Source: Capitella teleta (lineage: Eukaryota > Annelida > Polychaeta > Capitellidae). Taken from it: 64,000 nt of DNA. A program made the position numbers and the translations under genes. The DNA lies in NCBI GenBank assembly GCA_000328365.1, contig KB295062.1, forward strand, positions 359,809-423,808, given 5' to 3'. Shown here piece by piece: positions 1-13,297 of the stretch (position 1 is the first letter of the stretch; each line of letters starts with the position of its first letter). The notes under the pieces were generated by a model. The model searched no databases. It was not told the DNA's origin and saw only the letters and a program-made list of their open reading frames with translations.

Positions 1-712
1 ACATCTGACTAACAATAGGTTAAAATCTCTAAGACCTATACAGTCATCTGGTTTAACGACTGGCCAATTTTGGACCTGGAACAAGAAGACCATTGATGCC
101 TTGAACTGGTCCTCATATTCGGAATGGAGAAGGAGACGTGCTTGTTGATAGCCTTGGTCCATGAAGAAACATGCGTTAATGAGTTTTTTTGGCTCACCCG
201 TCAGATGCTGCTCAAGGTAGTACAAGCGGTCCCTGTCGCTGAGCGTGCGGGCTGCAATGCGAGCGTCGAATGCTGCGATGAACTGCCGGTACTTCGTGAC
301 ATCACTGCCGAACTTGTCGATCTCGGGGTGTGGCAGGGAGATCGCCTCGAGTAAACGATGCAGATCAGCGGGCGGCGGGGAATGAGGCATGGGAGGTACC
401 GAGGTGTGAGCTGGGGTTGAGGGCGTTGTGGTCGGTGGTGTTGTAGGCGTTGTGGACGTTGAGGTTATTGCTGGCGTGGGGTGCTGCAGCATTGGTGAAG
501 GCGAGAATGCTACAGCTGACTTGATGTCATGGGTAAAGTTGGCGCTGCTTGATGTCGGTCACTTGATGTCGACGGCGTGGCTGCTAGCAGCTGCTCGACG
601 GCGGTAAACTCGGTGTCGACGTCGTCACGTGACGGAGAGCTGTTGGCCGTGAGTTTCGAGCGTGCTTCAATTGCGTCGATGTCCTCCCGTACGATGGCCA
701 TAATGCCATGTG
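1..712 (-). mobile_element. BEL/Pao-type gag fossil (runs off the left edge)
   Basis: Read on the minus strand, this stretch gives an N-terminal helical segment, a Ser/Thr/Pro-rich linker and then a domain resembling the gag-like DUF1759 domain of BEL/Pao LTR retrotransposons (a 'DRDRLYYLEQHLTGEPKKLI'-type stretch at about 195-260). The family call rests on that resemblance, and a domesticated or host copy cannot be excluded. The element continues beyond position 1. It meets an oppositely oriented Ty3-type integrase near 712-720, so one element was probably inserted into or beside the other. It looks broken, with few breaks visible, which suggests moderate rather than great age. Confidence 0.5.
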
Positions 713-714
713 CC

Positions 715-2104
715 TTGCCATGTACCGGAGGACGTTTTGGTGTTGACAAAACCATGGTCAATTTGAAGAGAAGATTTCTGTGGTATGGCATAAGGAGAGA
801 CTGTGAACTATTCATACGCCGATGTGACACATGTGCACAACACAAGAGTGATGGGCCAAAGAGGAAGGCTAGGCCTAAGATATTTCATGCAGGATATCCT
901 ATGGAGAGTGTCTTCATGGATCTCCTGGGACCCTTACCAGTCTCCCGGAGTGACAAGAAGTATGCCCTGGTTGTGACAGACTCTTTCTCCAAGTTCGTCG
1001 AAATATATGCCCTCGAAAATCAAGAAGCTCGGACTGTAGCTGAAGCATTTGTCAAGGAATTTGTGTCGCGGTATGGTGTTCCAACACATCTTCACGCCGA
1101 TCAAGGGCGGCAATTTGAAAGCAATCTCTTCAGTGAGCCGTGTAATGTGCTGGGAATAATGAAGACAAGGACAAGGCCTTTCCACCTTCAATCAAATGAA
1201 CAATCGGAGAGGAACATCAAGACCTTGCCCAGAATGATTGCCATAAGTGCGTCAAGCCAGGAGGAGTGGGATGAGCAGCTGCCCTTCCTGTCCGTGGCAT
1301 ACAGGTCTACGCCACACGCCGCCTCCCAGCTATCACCAAACTATGTGATGTTTGGACGGGAAATCAACATGCCTGTTGATTTCGTCTTGGGAAGTCTGAA
1401 TGATGAAACATCACAAGATTTGTGTGATTACGTTTAGAATCTGCATGACAGATTAGAAGACGCTTACAGGATCGTGTGGGAAAATCTGCAGGTGGCGGCA
1501 GAACGAAACAATGCGTTCGTGAAAACAAACCTTTTCGTGAAAGCGATCTATGTTGGGTGGCAGAGAAGAGACGGAAAAAGGGAGAAGGCCCAAGAAGGAC
1601 CCTTTCTTGTGAAAAGAATACTTAACGATGTGCTGGTGGAAGTGCAGATTTCCGCCAGGAAATCTTGTGTGTATCACACATATCTGCTCAAGCATTGTTT
1701 CTCAAATGACCTACTCGTTTGACTGACCAGGACGCGGAGGTCCCTCCAAGCAAAGGAGGGAAAAGTGTAATAACGTTATGACTCTTTGCATTAGACACTG
1801 TTTGTGGCGAAGCTCGCCGTCGCATATGGCATACGTGTTACCTTTAATAAAGCTGGGAAAAGTGTGACCTCGTTCGTGTTCATTTCAGTATTTTGAAATC
1901 AGCATTGAAATCAGCTGTAGCAGTGCCACATTATGACAAACTCGCTCATCTGCTCAATCGCATATCTACTCAATCGCATATCCACTCAATCGCTTCATTA
2001 TCACACTACAATATATAAACGCTTACCTGTGCAATAAAGTTCAGTTCTTCTGTATTGAGATCCTCGGTTGTCTCTATTTTTCTCAACCTGTGATCACTAC
2101 AACA
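715..2104 (+). mobile_element. Ty3/gypsy-type LTR retrotransposon fossil: integrase and 3' LTR
   Basis: The plus strand encodes the C-terminal part of a Ty3/gypsy pol. An HHCC zinc-binding integrase N-terminus lies at about 730-840, the DDE catalytic core at about 890-1300, and a C-terminal segment at about 1470-1720. A purine-rich tract at 1752-1765 (AAAGGAGGGAAAAG) lies directly before a putative LTR. Gag, protease and reverse transcriptase are absent, and the 5' part is replaced by minus-strand BEL/Pao-like sequence. The element is a 5'-truncated fossil with roughly two visible breaks. The family is recognised from the integrase core and the HHCC region. Confidence 0.75.
1766..2104 (+). 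repeat. putative 3' LTR of the Ty3-type fossil
   Basis: This 339-bp segment begins TG and ends CA, directly after a polypurine tract. It contains a TATA-like box (ATATATAAA near 2009) followed by an AATAAA signal near 2034, the order expected for U3-R of an LTR. No partner 5' LTR lies in the window, so the boundaries rest on the TG/CA ends and the tract alone. Confidence 0.55.
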
Positions 2105-4381
2105 GCATCGCTGAATTTTGTTATCTCAGTGATTATCGTGGATGGCACAATCTCAGAACACCCTGAGTCCTATTTAACACACGAACCATGACACTTACAA
2201 TCGACCATTTATGCAAGCATTTATAATTTGAGCTCTTGTCCATCTGTCGCTGCCTGCGGAAGGAAGCAAAGTATATAGTGAAATTTTCATATGTTAAGTT
2301 GTATCTCTCTTCAAAATTAACTTATTGTTTGACACTAAGATTTGGTGGGATATGTCTGAAGATGACATTTACACATTACTCATTTATTGCTAGATATATG
2401 TGAGTAGCACACACTAGGCAGACTAGGCAGGATAGTATGTCCCCAGACGTACAGCTAAACCGTTTAATCAGCTCAGTATAACTGAACGGGTACCTGTGTA
2501 CCGCTCTGCTTCTTCACAATCAATAGCCCCCGTCAGCTAGGCCATCACGTTATTAAAATATTATTGAGCAAATAAATGCATCACTCGTGAGTAAGGTTCT
2601 GCTATGCATACCTACTTTGTCCATACACTGCAATGCAAAACTAAAATGTTGTTTTTTCTTCTGGGGAGCGTGCCCCCGCCCCCCCCCCCAACCCTACTAG
2701 GGCTGCGACGCCTCGCGGCTTGCAGGTCCTCCTTTAATGCCTTCACATTGGGCACAAACAAAGTCTGGAGACGCGCCTACGCCTCTGGTTCTTGACATTT
2801 TTGCAAAGCACAAATCCAAGAGGCCTGTTTGCATATAACGTGTTCACCATGTGTCTGCTTCTCCAAATACATATGATCGTGCTCTTCCCAAATGGCCCTC
2901 GGTGACATCCTGTCTTTTGCTTCGTTTTGTTTGATCACAACAGGGCAATTTATAATAAGGAGAAAAATCTCGATACAACACTGTATGGGTATACCTTAAT
3001 CGCATTTCCCATTAATGCTTGCTTGGGTCCACTGTCGTACAAACGACCTCCCATTCATGGAAAGCTGTTTTTGCATGTTTTCGGTGCCAAAGAAGCTTTC
3101 TCTCGGCGCACTTTTTATTCGATCCATAATATATCTTTACCTTTAAAGATCGCCTTTTTTGCCCTTCTTAGTTCAATAAACCGAACAATAAACTGCGTCA
3201 TCTTATCTTATCCTATTTCGAGCACGTAGATCTGCATGCATGTGGACTACATATATATGTCGTATATATAGTCTATTGACTTATTGACCGTTGCCTGAAC
3301 TTGGCAAACAAATCAGCAACGTTCGGTTTGCCTAATCCTTGAGACTCGCTGCATGCGTGCTAATTCTGTGCCTCCGTTGGCCTACTGGAAATATGTTAAC
3401 ATTATATACTTATAAGTGTACATATATACCCCGATGAAGGCCGTTCCATAAACTATAGTTCCCCACGCAGCAGCGCGTAATGTCCACGCAACGTCAAAGT
3501 CCGCTCCTGTAGTTTAAATTAATTAGGGAATAGATGTACATGCCCACATTAAACTCATGTAGCATATACTCACTTGAGCAAGAAATATAGAATTAAAGAA
3601 CAATATATGCCAATAACTATGGAAGTACATAATTATATAGCGATACTGTTGTATACAATTATACATAATACACATGTGATATCCCGTCGAGGTTGCATTA
3701 TGATTTTATTTTGTGTTAACGAATCTGAAAATCAGCTGAGACAGCCACGCTTGTGGAAATCTCGATTAGGTTAAGTCTGAGTTACGACTAAATGAGTAAT
3801 AGGCAGAGACCACGAGCAAAACGCATTGTTCTTGATGATTATATGTATTATATGATTCTCTTGCGAATCACCGGCCCTTTATGTTGTCTCCTGGAAAGAC
3901 CTTTAATTTTGTAAATATTTGATTATACATTAATGTATATAAATATATGTTTCCAAATAAATTACTCGAAATACTCCAGACTTTTTAAACATTCTCAAAT
4001 CCCAAGGAAGTGTGATAATTATGCAAAGCATGATCTTCCATTGCACAAGAATTAATTTCATTTATGTGGACTTTTTGTTTCCTATTTTGTAGATAATTTT
4101 TAATTAGATTTAGTGGGTTTTTCCCGCACACCATAGTGTTCTAGTTTGGAGATTAGGATCAATAACAATCGATGAGTCAGCAAGATGAAGTATTAAATTA
4201 TTCTCCTTCAACAACATCCCACATTATTACAATTGCAATGTATTGTTCTGCAGGACAATTAGACATACCTTTAATTACCACCAGCCCGCATGATTGAAGA
4301 TGCAATTGCATTGTGGACTTGGGCTGTTGTAATCATATAAACTATTAAAATCGACCAGTGAGGTTCGTTTCTCCGACCAAG
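2105..4381. other. intergenic, no gene recognised
   Basis: AT-rich DNA between the LTR fossil and the AIFM3-like gene. It holds a C-rich run near 2672-2691 and scattered TA-rich stretches (3240-3270, 3420-3430, 3930-3950). Short open frames here show no domain, splice structure or coding bias that I could recognise. Confidence 0.6.
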
Positions 4382-7334
4382 ATGGGCAACTTGTTCTCTG
4401 ACGAACGAGGTATCTCTTTTGGTGGGTATATACAATCCATATCACATGACCTCCGTCGTGGTGATTAAGAATGTTATTTTGTTGAGTCAGCAATCAATTT
4501 GGTTAGCTTATTTGATCACTGATTTCCGCAGGTCAGCAAAAAGAAGACGAAGGAGAGGTGGTCGAAGAAGTTGTGTGCGATGAGAATGACCTCAACGATG
4601 GACAGTAAGTGCTCGCATGGTATTGGTCACATTTAATGGCTAGTATATTGTGTCATCATTGCTGCAATTAATAATATCTCTACTAATTGCCATGACACAC
4701 GCTGTGTAATTTCTGTGTTATAGGATGAAAGAAGTTCAAGTGGACGAGAAGCCGATTCTTTTGGTCAAAGAAGGAGGTGTTATCCGTGCAATTGGGGGCA
4801 AGTGCACTCACTATGGCGCCCCGTTAATCAAAGGTATAACCCTATAATACCTCATTTTACTATTGGCGAGGTTTATGAACACGACAGGTACATTATGTGA
4901 TGGACGAGTCAGGTGCCCATGGCATGGAGCCTGTTTTAATGTGGCGACAGGGGATATCGAAGACTTCCCTGGTTTAGACAGTCTACATACGTTTAAAGTA
5001 GTACAAAACATTTGTGAAATAACAATAGAAAATGTATTTGCATGAAAGGTGCAAGTTAAGAATGGCAAGGTGAAGGTGCGAGCTCGCAAGCAAGCCTTGG
5101 AGAGCAACAGGAAACTGAAGAAGATAGCTGACAAAGAAACCTGTCGCCCCGAACACATTCTGCTGATTGGAGGAGGTTCGTCTTTCTTGATCTTTTAACG
5201 TGTATTTTGTTAACTATCGATTGCTATTTGGGATTTTTTTTTCTTCCGGTTTTCAGGACCCGCTTCTTTAGTCTGTGCGGAAACACTCAGAAAAGAAGGG
5301 TATACGGGAAACATCACCATGTCAACTAATGAGACTAATTTACCATACGAAAGAGTAAAACTATCAAAGGTAAAACGGGAATAAAGGTGACATGGAAAAG
5401 CATCTCGAGTCTCTCTTCAATTTCAGGCAATTGGTGTAGACGCAAAGACCATTGGCCTAAGAAAGAAAGATTTCTACTCCGATCACAACATCGTAATCCG
5501 GACGGATATGACTGTAAGTTAAAGCTTTGATGTTGGTACTTCACATGTATACAAAATGGTTGTACTATCAGGCGAAGAAATTGAATACTGTCTTGAATAC
5601 TGTGACATTCGAGAATGGCGAACAACTGTTCTACGATAAGTTGCTCATTGCAACAGGTGTAAGGTGAGCCATTGTTTCCAGGTATATATGTGATTCGCAG
5701 TTGTTTGTGGCTCACACAGGCCTCGTGTGATGACCTGCAAAGGAAGTGATCTCAAAAACATTGTTAATTTGAGGTCACCGGAAGACGGAGCGGCCATTTT
5801 GAAAAATGGCGAGGGCAAAGATGTTGTAATTGTTGGAGCTTCTTTCATTGGTTAGAAGAAAATATTTGATCACACAACATTTTAAAGAATTAATGCACTA
5901 TGACATCGTTATGTCTCAGGAATTGAAGTGGCTGCATCTTTAGGCCCCAAAGCAAAGTCCTTGACCATTGTGGATAAGGGTGATGTTCCATTTCAGAAGT
6001 CTTTCGGAACACAAGTGGGCAGCGCAATTCGCAATGTACGGCACTCGCATTCAAATACTGTATATCCGGACTATTTTCGTTTTACTTCATCGCTAGTTAT
6101 TGGAAAACAACCTTACCGGAATCAAGTACCACTCTAGGACTTCGGTGAAGGAATTCGTGGGGAAAAACAATAAGCTACAGCGCATTATCTTGATGAATGG
6201 CGAGGAAATACCCGCTGATCTGTGCATTGTGGGAATAGGTAGGCCCCTCGAATAGCACCCCTAAGATGCAAAATGACACCCGCATATGATCATATAATTG
6301 TAACTCCAGGAAAGTGCGGGTGTACGTATTAAGGTCGGATGTATATGATTTCATCTTCTCGTGCAGGTACTGAGGCCAACACAGATTGGCTGGCCGACTC
6401 AGGAGTGTCCCTTGCTTTGAACAAATGCATCAGAGTTGACAAAGTAACTTAGTGATACCCCGACATGCATTTTTTTTATTGCATCATTATGGTTTTCAGC
6501 AAATGCACAGTAATAAGCAAGATGTATACGCGGCTGGGGATCTTACGGTGTTCCCTCTGTTTATGGCCAAAAACGAAATGACCAACATACAACATTGGCA
6601 GATGGCACATCAACAAGGTAAGTGCTATTGATTAAGAAAAGGGTGTGCACTTTGTTTTATTTGCTCTCTTTTTGTTTGGCAGGTAGAATTGTCGCTTTGA
6701 ATATGCTCGGATTTCAAGTGAACATCCACAGCGTCCCTTATTTCTGGACTGTCATTTTCGGAAAGAGTTTGAGATATGCAGGTGCGTTGAAAGACGTATT
6801 ACATGGGCGCCAGCGTACTTCGATGCCAGCGGACGGCGGGGGGGGGGGGGGGAACGAAAGAATTGTTGGTCCGGATCTCCCCCCGACCGTTAAATAAGGG
6901 TGGGAATTACAAATTTACAATTTGAATTATTGGTGGGCTGCCCAACTGAGTCACCCGTAGCCCAAAAACCCCCTTCCGGCTGGATTATAAAAAACCCGGG
7001 TCTCTGAAATAGGGTATGCCGTTGGTTTTGATGACATCGTTATCCGCGGTGATGCCATGGCACTCAAGTTTGTGGCTTTCTACACAAAGTGAGTGCTTCT
7101 AGCCGTTGGCATCCATTAATTACTCTTTGATTCAGGGGCGATGAGGTCGTGGCAGTCGCCAGCATGAATTATGACCCTATCGTGTCCAGGGTGGCGGATT
7201 ATTTTCATGCTGGCAAGACTGTTCGAAAATGCACAGTTCAGTCAGTACATCGATGTGAATGTGAGCTTACATTTGACTTATTTCGCTATTCTTACAGGGA
7301 ATCGCCTGATGGCTGGATTGATCTGAACGACTGA
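4382..7334 (+). CDS. AIFM3: apoptosis-inducing factor 3-like Rieske flavoprotein oxidoreductase (17 exons)
   Basis: Exons: 4382-4409, 4532-4604, 4724-4833, 4888-4997, 5049-5175, 5257-5369, 5427-5513, 5572-5663, 5720-5850, 5920-6035, 6097-6238, 6367-6443, 6500-6617, 6683-6781, 7013-7088, 7136-7240, 7298-7334. All joins keep phase and give 546 aa (human AIFM3 is about 600). An N-terminal Rieske [2Fe-2S] domain has C61-T-H63 and C80-P-W-H83. An FAD Rossmann motif (IGGGPAS) lies at about 147-153, an NAD-binding motif (VGASFIGIE) at about 285-293, and a second FAD contact (AAGD) at 413-416, as in pyridine-nucleotide-disulphide oxidoreductases. The Rieske plus oxidoreductase order is specific to AIFM3. 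The protein begins MGNLFS, a good N-myristoylation signal, which suggests membrane attachment (inference). The start is chosen because it precedes this motif and a clean donor. Confidence 0.92.
6838..6852 (+). repeat. poly-G run in AIFM3 intron 14
   Basis: An uninterrupted G run lies in the 231-bp intron 6782-7012. Downstream, 6920-6965 shares a GCTGCCCAACTG-GT core and flanking AT-rich text with the tail of the SINE at 23380-23704. This intron may therefore hold a decayed SINE tail. Confidence 0.5.
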
Positions 7335-8276
7335 GAATATCCAACTTATATTCAAGGCGTTTTTTTTCTTTGCATACATATAGCAATACAGGGTGTCTTA
7401 TCTACAGGGAAAGTTAACGGTAGATTTACTCGGCACTGCACGCATAGTGCATCAACAGGTTGGCGGTTACTCTAGCTTGACTACTCCGCAAATGTAATGT
7501 CTTGAGCATGTTAATCGTTTCTTTCATAATATTAGCCCAATTATCTTTGTTGAAACTCCATGTGGTAGACATTATTTATTCATTAAAATAAGCACAACCT
7601 GTAATATTATCTTTGTTTGTTATTTGGTGTGTTGTTCCAATCACTGCGGTCTCAGATTTTGGAAGACAGAGTCGCGACAATAATCCACACTTTATTTAAT
7701 GAGACCATACGTAAAAATATTCATTCTCGTGATTCACTTTACATAAAGTCTTTATTTAATGAGCGAATAAATAAAATGGGCCCATCGGATACACACAATA
7801 ACATGCTAAATGCATATAAAGCAAGTCTCCGTTATAAATTTCAGTCATAAGTAAAAATACAAATGACTGAGACATCGAACACAACGATGAAGATTGAGTG
7901 TGTCTTCAGAGAAGACGATGATGGCACAGAGGTATAACACGAAGAGGCATTTCGGATATCATCAATGAATCTGGAACGAAACCACATGTGCACCATAACA
8001 TCTGTGACGTAAGAACCCTCTCTATACGCTGCTATATCGTCATCCTCAAAACCGTTTTATGCTGTATGCAGCCATGTTTGAGAGAGTTCTTTGTTTATCT
8101 CGATTTAAATGAAAGAAGCAATTGTTCAACGTTGTTGTCATAAAAATATAACAAACTTGATCCTCCAGAGAAAGAAAGGGAAAGTACGCCGTCTTAAAGA
8201 AATTTGCAATTTCTATATTGAGATGTTGACATGTTATTGCAATGAATTAAGCACGGTGTTTGGGGACCACACTCAC

Positions 8277-8446
8277 CGGGGGCATTTCGTTGTTGGTTTG
8301 TCGTTTCGCCGATGAAGTGGGCGGGATGGTCAGCGATGAGGACGAAGGCGTGGGGGAGCTCTTCCTTGATCGGTTACGGATCTTGGCCAACGAATTGGTG
8401 ATTCGGTTTTTGGTTTGCATTTCGCTGATGCTGGTCGGTTCGATAA
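8277..8446 (-). other. possible isolated exon or gene relic
   Basis: On the minus strand a 170-bp open segment is bounded by an acceptor-like CTTCTCACAG and a consensus donor (GTGAGT). It would encode a basic, Ser/Pro-rich peptide. I found no partner exons. The opposite strand is also open here and shows a Cys-x2-Cys pair near 8445-8460. It could be a piece of a rapidly evolving gene, a transposon relic or chance. Confidence 0.2.
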
Positions 8447-9103
8447 CTGTGAGAAGTGTGAATTTCAGATACCAGGTTTGTTCACCATGGAGATTGAAGG
8501 TATACCGTTGATTCTTATTCCTCGGCCATCTCGTCCGTCGTCATCGGCACTTAGAGAGGATGCACATCCCATAGTCAGTCATCTACCAGTCATGCAAGGC
8601 ATCGCTTCTGCCAAAGATAGCATTGATAGGTGTGGTTGCGACGGTTGAATATGAGGAGGACCTACGACTGGTCTTATGTTACATTACTGAAGTTTCCTTT
8701 GAATTAATCGTGTATTCCGTAAATATAAGTACACCCACGCAGTTATGTAACGTCTGGAATATCACGTTAATAGTTATGCCAATTAATGGAGGATTTGTAT
8801 TTTTTGATTTGTATATTTGAGTCCATAATTAAGCGGGAAGTATAAACACAAATGACACATACAGCATCTGTAGGGGATTTCATGGCAGAGACAATGAGAG
8901 ATCTGTTCAGACTCTGTCTAGGCGTCCGTGTCCAGGACGCAAAGGAAACCAACTAATCGCGACCATCCGAGCATATTATCGCATAATAATTATAGACTAT
9001 ATGCTATATACGGATTTAGCTAGAACCTTGAAGAAAAAAGGACTCACACAATAAATTATCTTAATCCTAAGAATCATATTTGCATGATAATAATTATATG
9101 TGT

Positions 9104-9190
9104 TCGTTTTTGTTTTTGTTTTTGTTGTTGTTGTTTGTTTGTTTGTTTGTTTGTTTGTATGTTTGTTTGTTTGTTTGTTTTTTTATTTTT
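9104..9190 (+). repeat. (TTTG)n microsatellite
   Basis: Tandem TTTG/TTTTG units with a few interruptions. Open frames reading Phe/Cys/Leu/Val across it are repeat artefacts. Confidence 0.9.
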
Positions 9191-12100
9191 TAGGCGGGTT
9201 ACAATTATTCATTATTACAATTATTGCGGGCCCTACAATTATTCACCCAAAGACATGTTTCGATTATGATTATATTCTGATTAAATAGTCTGAAACAGCG
9301 CAGTTGAGAAATGTTGCCAATGCATTGTATGTGAACATATTACGAAACAGTTGGCTTGAAAAAGACCACTCATTCCCAAATTAAATTTAATCTGGCCTGG
9401 CACACATTTGACTACAACATGTATAATTAACGATCATAAAATTATTTAAAAAAGAAAAGAAGAAAGAAGACAGAAAACATTTCAATGTAGTATTAAATAG
9501 GAATAAGAGCTAACAAAGGGACAGTGCACGCCAGCATTGTATCGAAGTCTGCATGGGGCCATGGAAGTGAGTGATCAAGCTATAATGGGGCTCTTCCAAT
9601 TTCCCTGTAGATGCTATCAGGTGATCGAAGCATTTCACCTGAGGTGATAATATTTCGGCAGGATTATTTAGTCTGTCGAACATTTGTAGTGGGCTCCACT
9701 CCCTCAATCCTTCAAGGAAATATGAGGATGGTGCCGCTCGCCGCTTTGCCAAGAAATAATTCGTCACTTAGTCTCCATAATAATTATTATTACTGCTATT
9801 TGTATTTCTATGTGAATATTTATTGTGCTTGCGTGAGTGTCAATAATTATCTCTCCTAGTTATAGTGTTATAAAAATATAGTTTCACGCTAATGTTTTTT
9901 GTTTGGCAAAAAAATAAATAGAGATGGAATCACTGGAAAATATTTGTTCAGGTTGAATATCTTTGCAAGTGATTGTTGTACCAAGGTTATGTTTCTTTTT
10001 AAACGTTGGCATTGCACGCAAATCCTAACGGTAATTGTGACCACACAAGATCAAATAGGAAACGGTGAGCTATGTGGTGTAACCTTGGTAATAGCACAAG
10101 GAGTGCGTTCGCCCTGTATGCCAATGCAGAGTCGATATTCTGACCTGGAGGATAACGTGACAGGTACAAGACAGCCTTCCGAGAAATGAAAGCAACGTTC
10201 CCGGTGGATAGTGCAATATGTTCACGGAGCAATGAACCTTAATCGTGACCAAAAAAAAATGATGCATGCATAGAATTAGAAAATTATGAAATATAGACAT
10301 GCTTGGAAATTAAATTAAATTCCCAAGCTCTGCAAAAGCTAAGCAATCGAGGGTCATGGATATCGGCAATTTACTGCTTATCACACTCTTCATAACTTGT
10401 ATTATTTATTTTATACGAAAATTACACAATTTTTACTGAATTTAATTCACAGAAATGTACACACGAATTAAAGACAATTAGTATTTCGGTAAAGGTTGCA
10501 TTTATCATTGTCTTCATCATTTGACTACATATACTTTTTTTTTTTAATTCGTGAATAAAATCACATGAATGTGAAGGAGGCAACCAACATACTATAATAT
10601 TATTATTCCCGTAAATATAGCAATTAAATACACACTGGTTGTATGAGGATAAAAATGAAAGTTATTAAGCAATCACCATGAAAACACAACACAACTTCGT
10701 GTATTGACGTGTGAATTGGAGAAAGGTGTACAAGATCGCTTGTACGTATTACCTGTGGCTCTTATCTTGATCGGGCAGCTGATACGATGGAGAATTGCCA
10801 TGTGTTCGATTGGCATACACGGAGATGTATAGAGCCCGCTTGTTTATCTGTGTGTATAAGCATGGACGTTCTGGTCAACGTCCCGAGACACAGCAATGCA
10901 CACTTCCTTAAGAACAGCACGTGAACACGAGATGCCGCAATCAGTGAAAAATTGACATGAAATGACTCGAACGAATAAATATATTGTCCAAATGAGAATA
11001 CAAACCAGGTCAATGAGCTATCCGTGGAGAGTGATGTTTGTCTCGTCATTTGGTTTGCTGTAATCAAGGACTCTGTCGTGTGGGATGAGGATGCCTCTTT
11101 CCTCCTGGTATCGATCGATGCTACCTGCGACGACCGCACGGGATTCAACCAATCACAGCAACTCGCGAATGACGCATTCAGGTGAAATCACCTGGAATCG
11201 CTACAAAATGTCACTCAATATGTGTGTGATTAATCGGTCATGTTTTAGGTGATATACTTGCGTGTTATACTTTCGATCACTCGAGCAGCATGTGTAATGT
11301 GAAGGGACTTTGTGTTGATGTCAGTCAATAGCACTTGGCCGCTGCATTCGTTTTTACTGCAGAGTCAATTTCACTGGATGCAAATGAACTGATGAGAAAT
11401 CAAGAATCGGATGTTGTTCATTACACGGAACTAGCGAAATGAGCCTCCGTATGAGATGCATTCATTGTTATTGCGTTTCCTTTTGCTTAGAGAATCTGCA
11501 TTGTTCAAATCAAATTAAATTTTGTCTTTGATAGGGGAAAATAGCATATCGATTGATGCCGATAGATACCACAGCATATACGCAAGTACACATAGCATTA
11601 TACCTAGCACTGACGATTTGCTAAATTACTTTAAATACTGTTTCAGAAATATCTATAATTATTTTCTTGGCCATTGGAAGAATATATTTGCCCATATGCT
11701 TTCACTCTAATGGCAGGGGCAGACGACGGACCAAAAGAGTAATTTCCAGAAGAATGTGAATAATATATTCTGTACACGACCTAGCATCACTTCATTACAC
11801 TTGCTACGCAGGCAGACAGGAATCGTATCCCATGCTTTTTACCCAAGCGCTGTGACATCGCACACTTACATATCGGCCTGCAGCACGCGCATGCGTATTT
11901 TAATAATGCAATATTGTGGTTGTCGTGGTGTGTGCCTTGATGAGGACATGCATACATATACTCGTAATTCAGGTATCATACGATTATTCAATGCGGCATG
12001 CGATTTCATCCATGAGAGTAAGACGTGCGGCGCCGCAAGTCACGCAAGTCATCACCCTATAAACGTACATGAGCTGCTTACACCTCAAACTCACACAGAA

Positions 12101-12566
12101 AATAGGATTATAAGGGCCTATAATTCCGGATATAGCGGGCACTATGCAAGTGAGGCAATATATTAACAGCAAAAGAAACGCAACGCAACAAAATGCCACT
12201 AACTTGATCAATCGCGGAGAGAATTAATATATTGACAATTTAAGAGTATAGCTAGGCCTAGTTAAATGGGATCCAGAGGAGGATTGTGGCGGCTTTGAAA
12301 TTGACATGCGTGTCAATTTCAGTCTTGTATATAGAGCAACTGAGTTCACAGAAAAACCAGTTTTTCACTCAAATAATAGACGTGTCGATTTCATTTTGTG
12401 AATGAGTAATCTCAATGCCTCGACAATTAATTTTACCTTGATTTTTGCCAAATATAACAGAAACATCGGATGACGATGGGAGGCAAATGGGATGCTGAGT
12501 GCGGGAATGGACCGCCGACCATCAGACTTCTCATCATTTTGGCGTTCACCCCTCAACGATATCCCG

Positions 12567-12606
<40 letters not shown>

Positions 12607-13297
12607 ATTTGCATTTGCGTAAAAAGCGTACTATCCGAGAGAGAGGGAAAGCTTGGGTAGGCGGAGCTAAGATGATCAATTGGAGTCATCTGGATCTCCG
12701 GAATAGATTACTTCCTTCCACAGCATCTTCAACCTTCAAAATTGGTACGTTGCATTGTCGCGTGATAAAGTGCGGACACGGTTAGGCTTCCTGAAGCTGA
12801 ACTCACTGCTTGCCGCCCATTCTGAGTTCCATTTCTGATCCCTCCACTCCGCCAGAGACGCCTCAGATGGGCCGGTCGGAGGCATAGTATTAGCCGCGCA
12901 AGGAGCATTCGCGATGTAATTTAGATACACTTTCAGATTCTGCAATTAATCCAGAGAAAATCGGTTTGGAATGAAGTGAACACGTGGGCTGTTGTGATGT
13001 ATCCGAGAGGGTTTTAGCAGGAGAGGGCGTTCATATCCACGAAGGGTGTACAATGCAGTAATCGTTTGAAGATGGTATAATCCCGTATATAACATCATAT
13101 CTGACCCAGAACGTGTTCATAAATCCGCTTTTATCTCGCAGACGGATTAAATCTCGTACTAATCCACCTGTTTCAAAACATCAACAACACATCCCTCTGT
13201 CTCTCAAGAGTCCGGAATAAATTGACATAATTCACTCTATCAAACGCATGAGAGGCATCTATGGTGGCGACGGTTCACATTTTCCTGAGCGAAAAAG

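Larger units (their letters stand above)
7335..13297. other. gene-poor intergenic region
   Basis: Nearly 6 kb without a gene I can recognise. It holds a (TTTG)n microsatellite at 9104-9190, a T run of about 36 at 12569-12604 and many short AT-rich palindromes. A GC-richer island at about 8260-8650 is open in several frames and contains a possible minus-strand exon (listed separately). Several frames of 80-136 codons (for example 11756-12166) show no family resemblance and look like chance. Confidence 0.6.

Noticed and set aside
2604-3229. Frames of 63-100 codons in the region after the LTR fossil
   Set aside because: They span a C-run and AT-rich intergenic DNA; no homology or splice signals were recognised.
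9084-9288. Phe/Cys/Val/Leu-rich frames of about 61 codons
   Set aside because: They read across a (TTTG)n microsatellite in two frames and are repeat artefacts.
10762-11148. 128-codon minus-strand frame
   Set aside because: No family features or coding bias, and surrounded by non-coding sequence.
11756-12166. 136-codon plus-strand frame
   Set aside because: No recognisable domain, no low-complexity bias typical of real genes, no splice context; probably a chance frame in AT-rich DNA.
12365-12785. Frames of 97-104 codons with poly-Phe or poly-Lys
   Set aside because: Driven by a T run at 12569-12604, with no family features.
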